In this document: piece after piece, positions 1 to 5,771 of the stretch
Numbering within the stretch: position 1 is the stretch's first letter
How the letters are laid out: every line of letters begins with the position of its first letter
Assembly: GCA_003153335.1 (NCBI GenBank)
Contig: PLYG01000266.1
Span: 2,668-11,474 of the forward strand
From: Betaproteobacteria bacterium
Lineage (GTDB): Bacteria > Pseudomonadota > Gammaproteobacteria > Burkholderiales > Casimicrobiaceae
Length of the DNA stretch: 8,807 bases
Reading direction: 5' to 3'
Translations under genes and position numbers: made by a program
The notes under the pieces: generated by a model
The model's input: only the letters and a program-made list of their open reading frames with translations
What the model was told of the DNA's origin: nothing
Database searches by the model: none

Positions 1-114
1 GGTCGCGGCGGCGATTGCGCCGGCGTGGAGCAATCCCCACGCGCAGACTACTAGCGCAACCGCGAGCCGTTGCTTCCACTCTTGCCCATCCCGTTGCCCA
101 GGCCGGGCGCTCAT
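1..114 (-). CDS. Probable exported protein, N-terminus only (cut by window edge)
   Basis: An open frame begins with ATG at 114-112 and stays open to base 1, giving 38 residues. The start reads MSARPGQRDGQEWKQRL and is followed by a hydrophobic stretch (AVALVVCAWGLLHAGAIAAA) that looks like a signal peptide with an Ala-rich end. The product is therefore probably exported or membrane-anchored, but the mature part lies outside the window and its function cannot be told. It starts only 28 bases after the stop of the DUF4142 gene on the same strand, so the two may be co-transcribed. No convincing Shine-Dalgarno sequence precedes this ATG. Confidence is moderate because only the N-terminus is visible. 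Confidence 0.5.
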   Translation of the reverse strand, partial: MSARPGQRDGQEWKQRLAVALVVCAWGLLHAGAIAAAT

Positions 115-142
115 GCGCCGCGCACTTGCGGTGGATGCGGTC

Positions 143-667
143 CTACTTGGCAAGCGTCGTCTGGATCTGCTTGGCGTGCTCGAGGTGCCCCACGAAGGCT
201 GGCCGCACCTTGACTATCAGTGCCTTCAACTCTTCGTTCTTGGCGTTGGGGATCAGCGTCTTGTCGATCGCGTCGAGAACTTGCTCATGGTAAGTGACTT
301 CGTGATCGATGTAGGCCTTGTCGAATTCGGCGCCCTTCAGGGTCTTGAGGTGCTTGACGTTTTCCGCGCCGCCGGACTTGAGGCTCTGGCTGGTCGGATT
401 GTCTTCCGGCGTGGCCTTGAGCTTCTTGACCAAAGCAGTCGCCTGTTTGTTGACGCCGGTATGGTCGGTGACCATCTGCTTGCCGAAGGCCTTGACATCC
501 TTGTTGCTGCCTTTCGATTGCGCCAGTTTGCCAGCGTCAATATCGACCTGGTTGGCGGTAACCAAGATGTGCGCGATCTGCTGGCCGGTGGGCCCGGCGC
601 CTTGCGCGAAGGCGCCGCTTGCGCCGAGGAACAATGCACTCGCAAAAACAATAATCGAAGATTTCAT
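143..667 (-). CDS. DUF4142 domain-containing secreted protein
   Basis: This 174-residue protein starts with MKSSIIVFASALFLGASG and has a signal peptide probably cleaved after Ala-Phe-Ala (residues 19-21). The mature part is helical and carries the histidines typical of the DUF4142 ferritin-like fold: H69 in MVTDHTG, H122 and H127 in YIDHEVTYHEQ, and H161 and H164 in HLEHAKQ. The family forms a predicted four-helix bundle in the periplasm; its biochemical role is not established, though metal binding has been suggested from the histidines. I chose the ATG at 667 over an upstream in-frame start at 697. The chosen ATG is preceded by AGGAGA (674-679) at six-base spacing, and it places the signal peptide exactly at the N-terminus. 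The partial exported-protein gene follows 28 bases downstream. Family assignment is by recognition. Confidence 0.88.
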   Translation of the reverse strand: MKSSIIVFASALFLGASGAFAQGAGPTGQQIAHILVTANQVDIDAGKLAQSKGSNKDVKAFGKQMVTDHTGVNKQATALVKKLKATPEDNPTSQSLKSGGAENVKHLKTLKGAEFDKAYIDHEVTYHEQVLDAIDKTLIPNAKNEELKALIVKVRPAFVGHLEHAKQIQTTLAK

Positions 668-673
668 GACTCG

Positions 674-679
674 TCTCCT
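674..679 (-). promoter_or_regulatory. Ribosome binding site of the DUF4142 gene
   Basis: AGGAGA on the minus strand lies six bases before the ATG at 667. It decides the start in favour of the 174-residue form over the longer frame beginning at 697. Confidence 0.75.
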
Positions 680-734
680 ATGCCGCTTATAGACCATGAC
701 ACAAATAAATTACGGAACTACACCCTTGACCTCC

Positions 735-784
735 TCATTCCCGCCGCCGCTTTCGCGGGGACAGAGTTGCGAAAATCCAGTGTC
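735..784. repeat. Degenerate dyad resembling dispersed CATTCCCGC...GCGGGAATCCAG intergenic repeats
   Basis: The plus strand reads TCATTCCCGC, then a short spacer ending CTTTCGCGGGG, then a few unmatched bases and AAAATCCAGTGTCG. The inner arms CCCGC (740-744) and GCGGG (755-759) are complementary. The outer parts look like the two flanks of the common proteobacterial intergenic repeat of the form TCATTCCCGCGAAAGCGGGAATCCAGTGTC, with bases inserted in the right half. I read it as a decayed copy. Only one copy is present here, so repeat status cannot be proved from the window. The stem is too weak and lacks the T-run expected of an intrinsic terminator. Confidence 0.4.
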
Positions 785-1039
785 GTTACAAGTAAAGTAA
801 AAACACTAAGTCGCCATCGAAGCGTTGATCAGCAAGCCCATTACGTCAATAGGTCTTTGCATCGTCACGTTTCTGCCAGCCACTTGAAGTGTCTGAGCTA
901 TTTTGCCTGCCAAGTCTGTACGCTGTCGCACAGACGCCCGATCTGCCGAGCCGTTCTCTACCATACATCCTGCGTCAATGGCCAAAGGCAAGCCGATGAC
1001 AATCTCGTCTGCCCGCGGTCTAATGTGACCCACAAAGGC

Positions 1040-1045
1040 TACAAT
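1040..1045 (+). promoter_or_regulatory. Possible -10 box for the SnoaL-like gene
   Basis: TACAAT matches the sigma-70 -10 consensus at five of six positions and lies about 60 bases before the GTG start at 1105. No convincing -35 hexamer sits 16-18 bases upstream, so this is a weak candidate. Confidence 0.25.
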
Positions 1046-1104
1046 TCGCTTCTGCATCACTTGCCGGAACCATCCTCAATCGCCTCCGGCAGAAAGGCGT
1101 CCGC

Positions 1105-1539
1105 GTGGATATCGAAGAATTCATGCTTGGCTACAAGACAGCCTGGGAACAGCACGACGAGCAGTTGCTGTGCAATCTCTTCGCCAAGGACGGGACCTAT
1201 CACAACACACCGTTCGCCGAGCAGCGTGGGCACGAAGCGATTGCGCAGTACTGGCAGCGGGTGAAGTTGCAGGAGGACGTACGTCTTTCGTATCAAGTCC
1301 TCGCTCGAACGCCTGCGGGCGGCGTTGCCCACTGGCACGTCACCTATCAGGTGGCTTCGGAAGAGCTCTTCAAGATCTGGGCAGTGTCCACCGGAACGAG
1401 CCTGCCTGCGCGCAAACCGGGTGCCCCATTGCCCAAGCTCGCGCTCGATGGAATCCTGGTTGCCGAGTTCAACGCGACCGGCCTGTGCCAGGTTTGTCGA
1501 ATCTGGTGGCACAGCATCGTGCTCGACGGAAATCGGTAA
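1105..1539 (+). CDS. SnoaL-like / NTF2-superfamily protein
   Basis: This 144-residue soluble protein has the length and pattern of the SnoaL-like branch of the NTF2 superfamily, a cone-shaped alpha+beta barrel used as a ligand-binding or enzyme scaffold. Recognisable parts are an N-terminal helix with W14 and the ALF/NLFAKDGTYHNTPF-type segment (residues 24-37). These are followed by GHEAI..YW (42-50), the strand AHWHVTYQV (75-83) and a C-terminal LDGILVAEF (114-122) leading into IWWH (133-136). Members of this branch are often annotated only as 'nuclear transport factor 2 family protein', and no substrate can be inferred. The start is GTG at 1105, preceded by AAAGG (1094-1098 region) at usable spacing; the next in-frame ATG at 1123 would remove the start of the first helix. 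It is convergent with the cytochrome b561 gene, 39 bases away. Confidence 0.82.
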   Translation: MDIEEFMLGYKTAWEQHDEQLLCNLFAKDGTYHNTPFAEQRGHEAIAQYWQRVKLQEDVRLSYQVLARTPAGGVAHWHVTYQVASEELFKIWAVSTGTSLPARKPGAPLPKLALDGILVAEFNATGLCQVCRIWWHSIVLDGNR

Positions 1540-1578
1540 GCGTAAATAAAGTTCTTGCAGAAAGCGTGTCGCGCTCGA

Positions 1579-2130
1579 TCAGCCTGGCAGCATGGACCGC
1601 AGCACACCATCGCGCAGAACGAAATGGTGGTACAGGGCTGCGGCTGCATGCACCCCCGCGACCCACAGGATCGTGTCTCCCAGCCAGGTGTGAATTGATG
1701 CGATCGCGCTGCCAACGGCATGGGCCTCCGTAAGCAGCGGACCGATGCGGACGTTTCCGAGCAACGTAAGTGGATGGCCTTCAAGCCATGCGCCGGAAAT
1801 CGCCGTAAGGGGGACCGCCAGCAGAAGGATGTAAAGCATCGCGTGAACGGCCTTCGACGAGAGCCGCATCCACGGCGGCATGGGCGGATCGTCCGGCGCT
1901 GCATCGAATGCGCGCCACGCCAATCGAATCAGCGCCATGGCGAATACGCCAAGGCCCAGTGTCTCGTGGAGCTGCCGGTCGAAATCCTTGGCGAGTGAGT
2001 AGACCTGCTGCTCCGATCCGCCCGGACCGTACACGAAGGCGGCGACGACGAGAATCGCAGTCGCCCAATGCAAGAACTGCGCCACCGCGCCATAGCGCAG
2101 GCGCGTACTAAATGCCGCCATCGTTGACAT
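1579..2130 (-). CDS. Cytochrome b561 family membrane protein (CybB-like)
   Basis: A 183-residue integral membrane protein with four hydrophobic segments at about residues 20-34, 56-72, 95-113 and 145-167. It matches the bacterial cytochrome b561/CybB family, which binds two haems b between helices and passes electrons between ubiquinol or other donors and acceptors. Candidate haem ligands are H21 (in FLHWATA), H55 (in RQLHETLG), H147 (in SIHTWLGD) and H161 (in GVHAAAALYHH). H96 in helix 3 is also conserved-looking. The LHW motif at the N-terminus and the HTWLGD motif before helix 4 are typical of the family. Two ATGs are possible, at 2130 and 2121, and neither has a good Shine-Dalgarno sequence. 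It lies 258 bases downstream of the response-regulator gene on the same strand. Co-transcription with that pair is uncertain because a hairpin intervenes. Confidence 0.9.
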   Translation of the reverse strand: MSTMAAFSTRLRYGAVAQFLHWATAILVVAAFVYGPGGSEQQVYSLAKDFDRQLHETLGLGVFAMALIRLAWRAFDAAPDDPPMPPWMRLSSKAVHAMLYILLLAVPLTAISGAWLEGHPLTLLGNVRIGPLLTEAHAVGSAIASIHTWLGDTILWVAGVHAAAALYHHFVLRDGVLRSMLPG

Positions 2131-2150
2131 GCTGTTCGAGAAGAGTGCTC

Positions 2151-2156
2151 AGTATA
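2151..2156 (-). promoter_or_regulatory. Possible -10 box for the cytochrome b561 gene
   Basis: TATACT on the minus strand lies 20 bases before the ATG at 2130. It matches the -10 consensus well, but no recognisable -35 hexamer is found at normal spacing. If used, the transcript would have a very short leader, and the gene would not depend on readthrough from the regulator gene. Confidence 0.25.
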
Positions 2157-2227
2157 GAGACATTTCTCCGCCGGCGCTGCACTTTCGACCGCCGCGTGCG
2201 AGCCCTTGATCGGTCCGGTTCCTTTGG

Positions 2228-2278
2228 TCAGACGGAATGACCGTGGTCGGAAACCGGGCCTGACCAGTCCGTCCGCAT
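2228..2278 (-). CDS. Candidate 16-codon small ORF with a strong ribosome binding site
   Basis: ATG at 2278-2276 opens a short frame encoding MRTDWSGPVSDHGHSV and ending with TGA at 2228-2230. It is preceded by AGGAGG (2286-2291) inside the run GAGGAGGAG, at seven-base spacing, one of the strongest Shine-Dalgarno sequences in the window. No start codon of an annotated gene uses this site. The peptide is hydrophilic with no known motif. It sits between the response-regulator gene and cytochrome b561, so it could be a leader peptide or a chance frame. Confidence 0.25.
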   Translation of the reverse strand: MRTDWSGPVSDHGHSV

Positions 2279-2360
2279 ATCATCTCCTCCTCGGCTGCTC
2301 CGCAACGATGAGAATGGTTCTCCCGCTCCCTTTTTGCGCCAGCGCACGTTGAGTTCAGCC

Positions 2361-2382
2361 AGGCGGCTCTTGTCAGCCGCCT
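2361..2382 (-). terminator. Hairpin directly after the response-regulator gene
   Basis: AGGCGGCT (2361-2368) and AGCCGCCT (2375-2382) form a perfect eight-base-pair stem with a six-base loop. It starts six bases after the TGA of the response regulator. No U-rich tract follows on the minus strand, so it is not a classical intrinsic terminator. It could be a weak or factor-assisted terminator, or a 3'-end stabiliser. Confidence 0.5.
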
Positions 2383-2388
2383 GCCGTA

Positions 2389-3021
2389 TCAAACGGCAAT
2401 ATGGTGCTCGATCGCGTAACGCGTGAGATCGGCGATTGAATTCAGGCGCATTTTCTGCAGAATACGCGCCTTGTGCGTGCTGACGGTCTTGACGCTCAGG
2501 CACAACTGTCTGGCAATATCGGTGATCGATTTGCCGGCGACCAGCAAATGAAAGATTTCGAACTCCCGGTCCGATAGCAGCGTATGCGGCAATTCGCTGG
2601 ATGCGGGCATGATGTTGAACGCGAGCTGCTCGGCGACGGCGGCATTGATGAACAAGCCGCCGCTCGCGACCTTGCGGATTGCGGACACGAGTTGCGCCGC
2701 GGCGCTGTCCTTGGTGAGGTAACCCGACGCGCCGGCGCGGAGTGCGCGTACTGCGTACTGTTCTTCTTCGTGCATGGTCAGCACCAGGACCGGCAGTTTG
2801 GGAGCGCGTTCCTTGACCAGCTTGATCAGTTCGATTCCGCTTCGCCCGGGCATGGACAGGTCGAGCAGCAGCACGTCGAACTGGATCAATTCCAGCGATT
2901 GCAGGACGTCGTGTCCGTTCGCCGCCTCGCCGGCCACCGTCAGGTCGTCGTTGCCTTCGAGTATGCGCTTGAGTCCGTCGCGGACCAGCGCATGATCGTC
3001 GGCAATCAGCACGCGCGTCAT
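2389..3021 (-). CDS. NarL/FixJ-type two-component response regulator
   Basis: This 210-residue regulator has an N-terminal receiver domain (about 1-120) and a C-terminal LuxR-type helix-turn-helix (about 145-207). Receiver residues are complete: acidic pair D8/D9 in IADDH, phospho-acceptor D54 in LLLDLSMPG, T82 and K104 in YLTKD. The output domain shows LSDREFEIFHLL (149-160) and the recognition-helix region SVKTVSTHKARIL (176-188), as in NarL and UvrY-type proteins. Phosphorylation by the adjacent kinase is expected to promote DNA binding. The start ATG at 3021 overlaps the kinase stop by four bases (ATGA), indicating translational coupling. Target genes are not evident. The nearby cytochrome b561 gene and the divergent nitronate monooxygenase-like gene are candidates only by position. 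Confidence 0.95.
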   Translation of the reverse strand: MTRVLIADDHALVRDGLKRILEGNDDLTVAGEAANGHDVLQSLELIQFDVLLLDLSMPGRSGIELIKLVKERAPKLPVLVLTMHEEEQYAVRALRAGASGYLTKDSAAAQLVSAIRKVASGGLFINAAVAEQLAFNIMPASSELPHTLLSDREFEIFHLLVAGKSITDIARQLCLSVKTVSTHKARILQKMRLNSIADLTRYAIEHHIAV

Positions 3022-4124
3022 GATGCCGCCTGTGGCATGGGTGGCGGCAGCGGAAGCGTGACCTGCACGATGGTGCCCCGCCCGGGCCCGGACAGAAAGT
3101 CCACCTGTCCTCCGAGCAGGTAGACCCGCTCGCGGATACCCTTGATGCCGTAGGAGCCCTCCCTGGGTGACGAATCCGGATCAAAGCCCCGGCCATTGTC
3201 CTGCAGTGTCAGCATCACTTCGCCGCCTCTCTGGTAGATATGCACGCCGGCCCCGGTGGCGCAGGCATGGCGCGCGATGTTGGTTAGCCCCTCCTGCACG
3301 ACGCGATACAGCGCGCTCGCGGCCGGATCGGCGAGATCGGCGCATTCCGGCGCGACCTGCAACTCGCACGCGACGCCGTGTCGCCGCGAAAAGTCGCCGA
3401 CCAGCCACTCCAGCGCCGGTTCGAGCCCGAGATCGCCCAGGATCAGCGGGCGCAGATCGGCCGCAATCCGGCGGGTCGCGGCCATGGTGCTGTCGAGCAG
3501 CGCGCTCATCGCCAGCGTGCGCGTGGTGAGCTTGGCAGGATCGGAGCCCAAGTTGTTCTGCAGCCAGGCGACATCCATTTTCAGGGCCATCAATGCCTGC
3601 CCGAGTTCGTCGTGCAGTTCGCGCGCCATCCGAGCTTTCTCCTGCTCGCGGGCAGTCTGCGTGGCGATCGCAAGTTGCCGGATTTCCTCCCGGGCGGCTT
3701 CGAGTTCCCGCTCGGAGCGAATCTTGGCGCTGACATCGCGCAGGATGATGGTGAAAAACCGCTCGCTCCCGATCAGTACCTGCGAAATCGAGGCGTCGAT
3801 CGGGAACTCCTCGCCGTTGGCGCGCAACGCCGAAACGACGCGCGGAGCGCCCATCCGCTTGCTCGACTCGTCGGTGTGGGCGAAGGCTTGCATGTCGTGC
3901 TGATGGGTTGCCCGGAAACGGGGAGGAAGCAGGCGTTCGATCGAGTGCCCGATAATCCGCGCGGCAGGGCACCCGAAGGCGAGTTCGGCGGCGCGGTTGA
4001 ACAGGACGACACGCCCTTGCCGGTCGGTAGTAATGATCGCATCCATCGCCGATTCGATGATGCTGCGGAGCTGGGTTTCGCGCTCGTGCCCGGTCGCGGC
4101 GGGATAAGTATTGGGATCGGGCAT
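3018..4124 (-). CDS. PAS-domain sensor histidine kinase, NarL-type (HisKA_3)
   Basis: The protein is 368 residues from the ATG at 4124. A PAS domain spans roughly residues 15-130 (SIIESAMDAIITTDRQGRVV through FTIILRDVS), and a short coiled-coil linker follows at about 134-165. The HisKA_3 dimerisation/phospho-acceptor region has H171 in ARELHDELGQAL. The HATPase_c domain shows the N-box around N282 (QEGLTNIARHA), DNGRGF at 309-314, GIKGIRERV at 326-334 and GPGRGT at 346-351. No transmembrane segment or signal peptide is seen, so it is a predicted cytoplasmic sensor of a diffusible or redox signal; the PAS ligand is unknown. A longer form from TTG at 4202 is possible, but it adds 26 residues of non-conserved basic sequence. 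It partners with the overlapping response-regulator gene. Confidence 0.92.
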   Translation of the reverse strand: MPDPNTYPAATGHERETQLRSIIESAMDAIITTDRQGRVVLFNRAAELAFGCPAARIIGHSIERLLPPRFRATHQHDMQAFAHTDESSKRMGAPRVVSALRANGEEFPIDASISQVLIGSERFFTIILRDVSAKIRSERELEAAREEIRQLAIATQTAREQEKARMARELHDELGQALMALKMDVAWLQNNLGSDPAKLTTRTLAMSALLDSTMAATRRIAADLRPLILGDLGLEPALEWLVGDFSRRHGVACELQVAPECADLADPAASALYRVVQEGLTNIARHACATGAGVHIYQRGGEVMLTLQDNGRGFDPDSSPREGSYGIKGIRERVYLLGGQVDFLSGPGRGTIVQVTLPLPPPMPQAAS

Positions 4125-4193
4125 CAGAAGTAAGCGCAGCGGCGGCGGGCCTGGTCGAGTCAGGAAGCGGGATAGTCGGACAAGTGTAGCGCA

Positions 4194-4210
4194 CGCCGCC
4201 AACGGCGGCG
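4194..4210. repeat. Perfect inverted repeat CGCCGCC-AAC-GGCGGCG
   Basis: Seven-base-pair arms (4194-4200 and 4204-4210) are separated by AAC, about 70 bases upstream of the kinase ATG. It could be a hairpin in the kinase leader or a regulator-binding dyad. GC-rich sequence produces such dyads by chance at some rate. Confidence 0.45.
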
Positions 4211-4334
4211 ATGATCGCCCTGGCGTTTGGGTGTGCCGACCACAGCACTAGGAATAATCCCATAAGCGGCCGAACCTGCTGACAGTAAATTCAGTGGTTG
4301 CCGATACCAGGAAACCGTGCGGCAATTCAAACTA

Positions 4335-4370
4335 CAACCGAACTTCGGCGGCTCCGGCGCCGGTCGGTTG
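4335..4370. repeat. Nested dyads upstream of the nitronate monooxygenase-like gene
   Basis: CAACCGA (4335-4341) pairs with TCGGTTG (4364-4370). Inside them are CCGAA-C-TTCGG (4338-4348) and the ten-base palindrome CCGGCGCCGG (4354-4363). The alternatives are mutually exclusive as RNA folds. The element lies 63-98 bases before the ATG at 4433 and may be an operator or leader structure. Confidence 0.4.
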
Positions 4371-4432
4371 TCGTGGTCTTCCGCGCAGTGCGATGACGCG
4401 CATCCTCTCCGGCTAGCGTTCCGCAGACCGCC

Positions 4433-5626
4433 ATGTCCAATCCTTTTGAGCCTCCCCCAGTCGCTGCCACGGTTCTGCCCTTTCTCGCGTTGGGCGGGCG
4501 CAAGCTGTTGCCGATTGTGCAGGGCGGGATGGGTGTGGGTGTCTCGGCGCATCGGCTGGCGGGAAGCGTGGCGCGGCACGGTGCGGTGGGGACACTGGCC
4601 AGCGTGGACCTTCGGCGCCACCATGCCGATCTGATGCAGGACACCGCGCATTCCGGCGACAAAGCCCGGATCAACCGGGCCAATCTGATCGCGCTGGACC
4701 GCGAAATCCGCGCGGCCCGCGAGCTGGCCAACGGCAACGGCCTGCTCGCGGTCAATGTGATGCGTGCGGTCGAAGAATATGCACAGTATGTGCGGCAGGC
4801 CTGCGAAACCGGGATCGACGCCATCGTGGTTGGGGCCGGACTGCCGCTCGACCTACCCGAGCTCACGGCAGGATTTCCCGAGGTTGCGCTGATTCCCATT
4901 CTGTCGGACGCGCGGGGCATCCAATTGGTGGTAAAGAAATGGGCGCGCAAGGGCCATCTGCCGAGCGCCGTGGTGATCGAACACCCTCGGTATGCGGGGG
5001 GCCACCTGGGCGCGGCGCGAGTCGAAGATCTGCACGACCCGCGTTTCGATTTCGAGCGGGTCATTCCTGAAACGCTGGCGTTTTTCCGATCGATGGGACT
5101 CGCCGACGGGGCAATTCCGCTGATTCCCGCCGGCGGCATCAACACCCACGAACGCGTTCGCGAACTGTTTGCGTTGGGTGCTTCGGCCGTGCAGCTCGGC
5201 ACGGCCTTCGCCGTGACTGAAGAAGGCGACGCCGATCCGGCGTTCAAGCGCGTGCTGGCCGGCGCGCAGCCGGAGGATATTGTCGAATTCATGAGCGTCG
5301 CAGGCTTGCCGGCGCGGGCGGTGCGCACGCCATGGCTGGCGACGTATTTGCGGTATCTGGAAAAAATGCAGGCGGCCGCGCGCAAAAAACCGCGTTGCAC
5401 TCTGTATTTCGATTGCCTGATCCAGTGCGGATTGCGTGACGGCATCGCCAAGTTCGGACAGTTTTGCGTCGATACCCAGCTCGCTGCCGCACTGCGGGGC
5501 GATGTGAAAAAAGGTTTGTTCTTCCGCGGCGCTGCAGCCTTGCCGTTCGGCGGTGAAATCCGCCCGGTGCGGGATCTGTTGCAGTTCCTGCTCACCGGCG
5601 TCCGGCCAATGCAGCTCACGGCGTAG
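4433..5626 (+). CDS. Nitronate monooxygenase-family (2-nitropropane dioxygenase-like) flavoprotein
   Basis: This 397-residue protein is an FMN-dependent TIM-barrel of the nitronate monooxygenase / FabK-like family. The N-terminal phosphate/flavin motif is PIVQGGMGVGVS (27-38), and the central VVGAGLPLDL segment is at 132-141. The barrel also shows GGHLG at 189-193 with H191, corresponding to the family's conserved active-site His region. PAGGINTHE (232-240) and AVQLGTAF (252-259) are the FMN-phosphate loops. Family members oxidise alkyl nitronates or act as NAD(P)H:flavin or quinone oxidoreductases, and the substrate cannot be told here. The part after about residue 300 is unusual. It carries C322, C328, C332 and C345 followed by a GLFFRG...LPFGGEIRPV segment not found in the shortest members. 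The ATG at 4433 is the only sensible start, though its Shine-Dalgarno is poor. It is transcribed away from the kinase and converges on the Dnr-like regulator. Confidence 0.9.
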   Translation: MSNPFEPPPVAATVLPFLALGGRKLLPIVQGGMGVGVSAHRLAGSVARHGAVGTLASVDLRRHHADLMQDTAHSGDKARINRANLIALDREIRAARELANGNGLLAVNVMRAVEEYAQYVRQACETGIDAIVVGAGLPLDLPELTAGFPEVALIPILSDARGIQLVVKKWARKGHLPSAVVIEHPRYAGGHLGAARVEDLHDPRFDFERVIPETLAFFRSMGLADGAIPLIPAGGINTHERVRELFALGASAVQLGTAFAVTEEGDADPAFKRVLAGAQPEDIVEFMSVAGLPARAVRTPWLATYLRYLEKMQAAARKKPRCTLYFDCLIQCGLRDGIAKFGQFCVDTQLAAALRGDVKKGLFFRGAAALPFGGEIRPVRDLLQFLLTGVRPMQLTA

Positions 5627-5658
5627 CCCTGGAGCTACCCCATCTGTCGCTGTCCCGG

Positions 5659-5687
5659 CGGGCTCGCGCAAGATGCGCGCAAACCCG
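5659..5687. terminator. Imperfect hairpin between convergent genes, possible bidirectional terminator
   Basis: CGCGC (5665-5669) and GCGCG (5675-5679) pair around the loop AAGAT, with an outer CGGG (5659-5662) / CCCG (5684-5687) pairing across an internal loop. It lies between the stop of the flavoprotein gene (5626) and that of the regulator (5772). No T-run follows on either strand, so termination here is a guess from position. The remainder of the 145-base gap holds nothing recognisable. Confidence 0.3.
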
Positions 5688-5771
5688 TACGGCTGCGCCA
5701 ACTGCTCACGTGCTGTCCATGGTCGACAGGCAGGCCCGTCGGCTCCGGGTCCGCAGCATTTGATGTTGGTT

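Larger units (their letters stand above)
698..1104. other. Gene-poor, relatively AT-rich intergenic stretch
   Basis: These 407 bases separate the DUF4142 gene from the SnoaL-like gene, which diverge from it. They are visibly richer in A and T than the surrounding genes. They contain the degenerate dyad at 735-784 and a possible -10 box at 1040-1045. The only open frame is 806-1060 on the minus strand, 84 codons with a GTG or ATG start. Its codons do not show the G/C-ending third positions of neighbouring genes, it lacks a Shine-Dalgarno sequence, and I do not recognise it. I do not call it a gene. It could be a remnant of an acquired or decayed gene. Confidence 0.5.
4125..4432. promoter_or_regulatory. 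Divergent intergenic region between the kinase and the nitronate monooxygenase-like gene
   Basis: These 308 bases must hold the promoters of both divergent units. Visible structure includes the dyads at 4194-4210 and 4335-4370. On the plus strand, CTGACA at about 4280 is followed 18 bases later by GATACC, a weak sigma-70-like pair pointing toward the flavoprotein gene. No clear promoter was found for the kinase, and neither start codon has a good Shine-Dalgarno sequence. Confidence 0.45.

Noticed and set aside
806..1060. Minus-strand 84-codon frame whose middle faintly resembles the start of a flavodoxin-like domain
   Set aside because: The resemblance is a few residues only. There is no FMN-phosphate motif, no ribosome binding site and no GC-ending codon bias, so I do not call it a gene.
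113..1264. Long plus-strand frame of 383 codons
   Set aside because: It runs antisense through the DUF4142 gene, across the intergenic stretch and out of frame into the SnoaL-like gene. Its composition is not protein-like.
2310..2322. GAGAA-TGG-TTCTC dyad followed at a distance by CCCTTTTT
   Set aside because: The T-run is separated from the short stem by several bases, and no plus-strand gene ends there.
3378..4133. Plus-strand frame of 251 codons opposite the histidine kinase
   Set aside because: The kinase on the other strand has every expected motif, and this frame shows none.
4125..4202. Longer histidine kinase starting at TTG 4202
   Set aside because: It adds 26 basic, non-conserved residues from a rare start with no ribosome binding site. 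ATG 4124 is the simpler choice.
4327..5619. Long minus-strand frame of 430 codons opposite the nitronate monooxygenase-like gene
   Set aside because: It is rich in Arg, Ser and Pro with no recognisable domain. It is an antisense shadow of a well-supported flavoprotein gene in GC-rich DNA.
5713..5729. CTGTC-N7-GACAG dyad after the flavoprotein gene
   Set aside because: Five base pairs without a T-run is too weak to call a terminator or operator.
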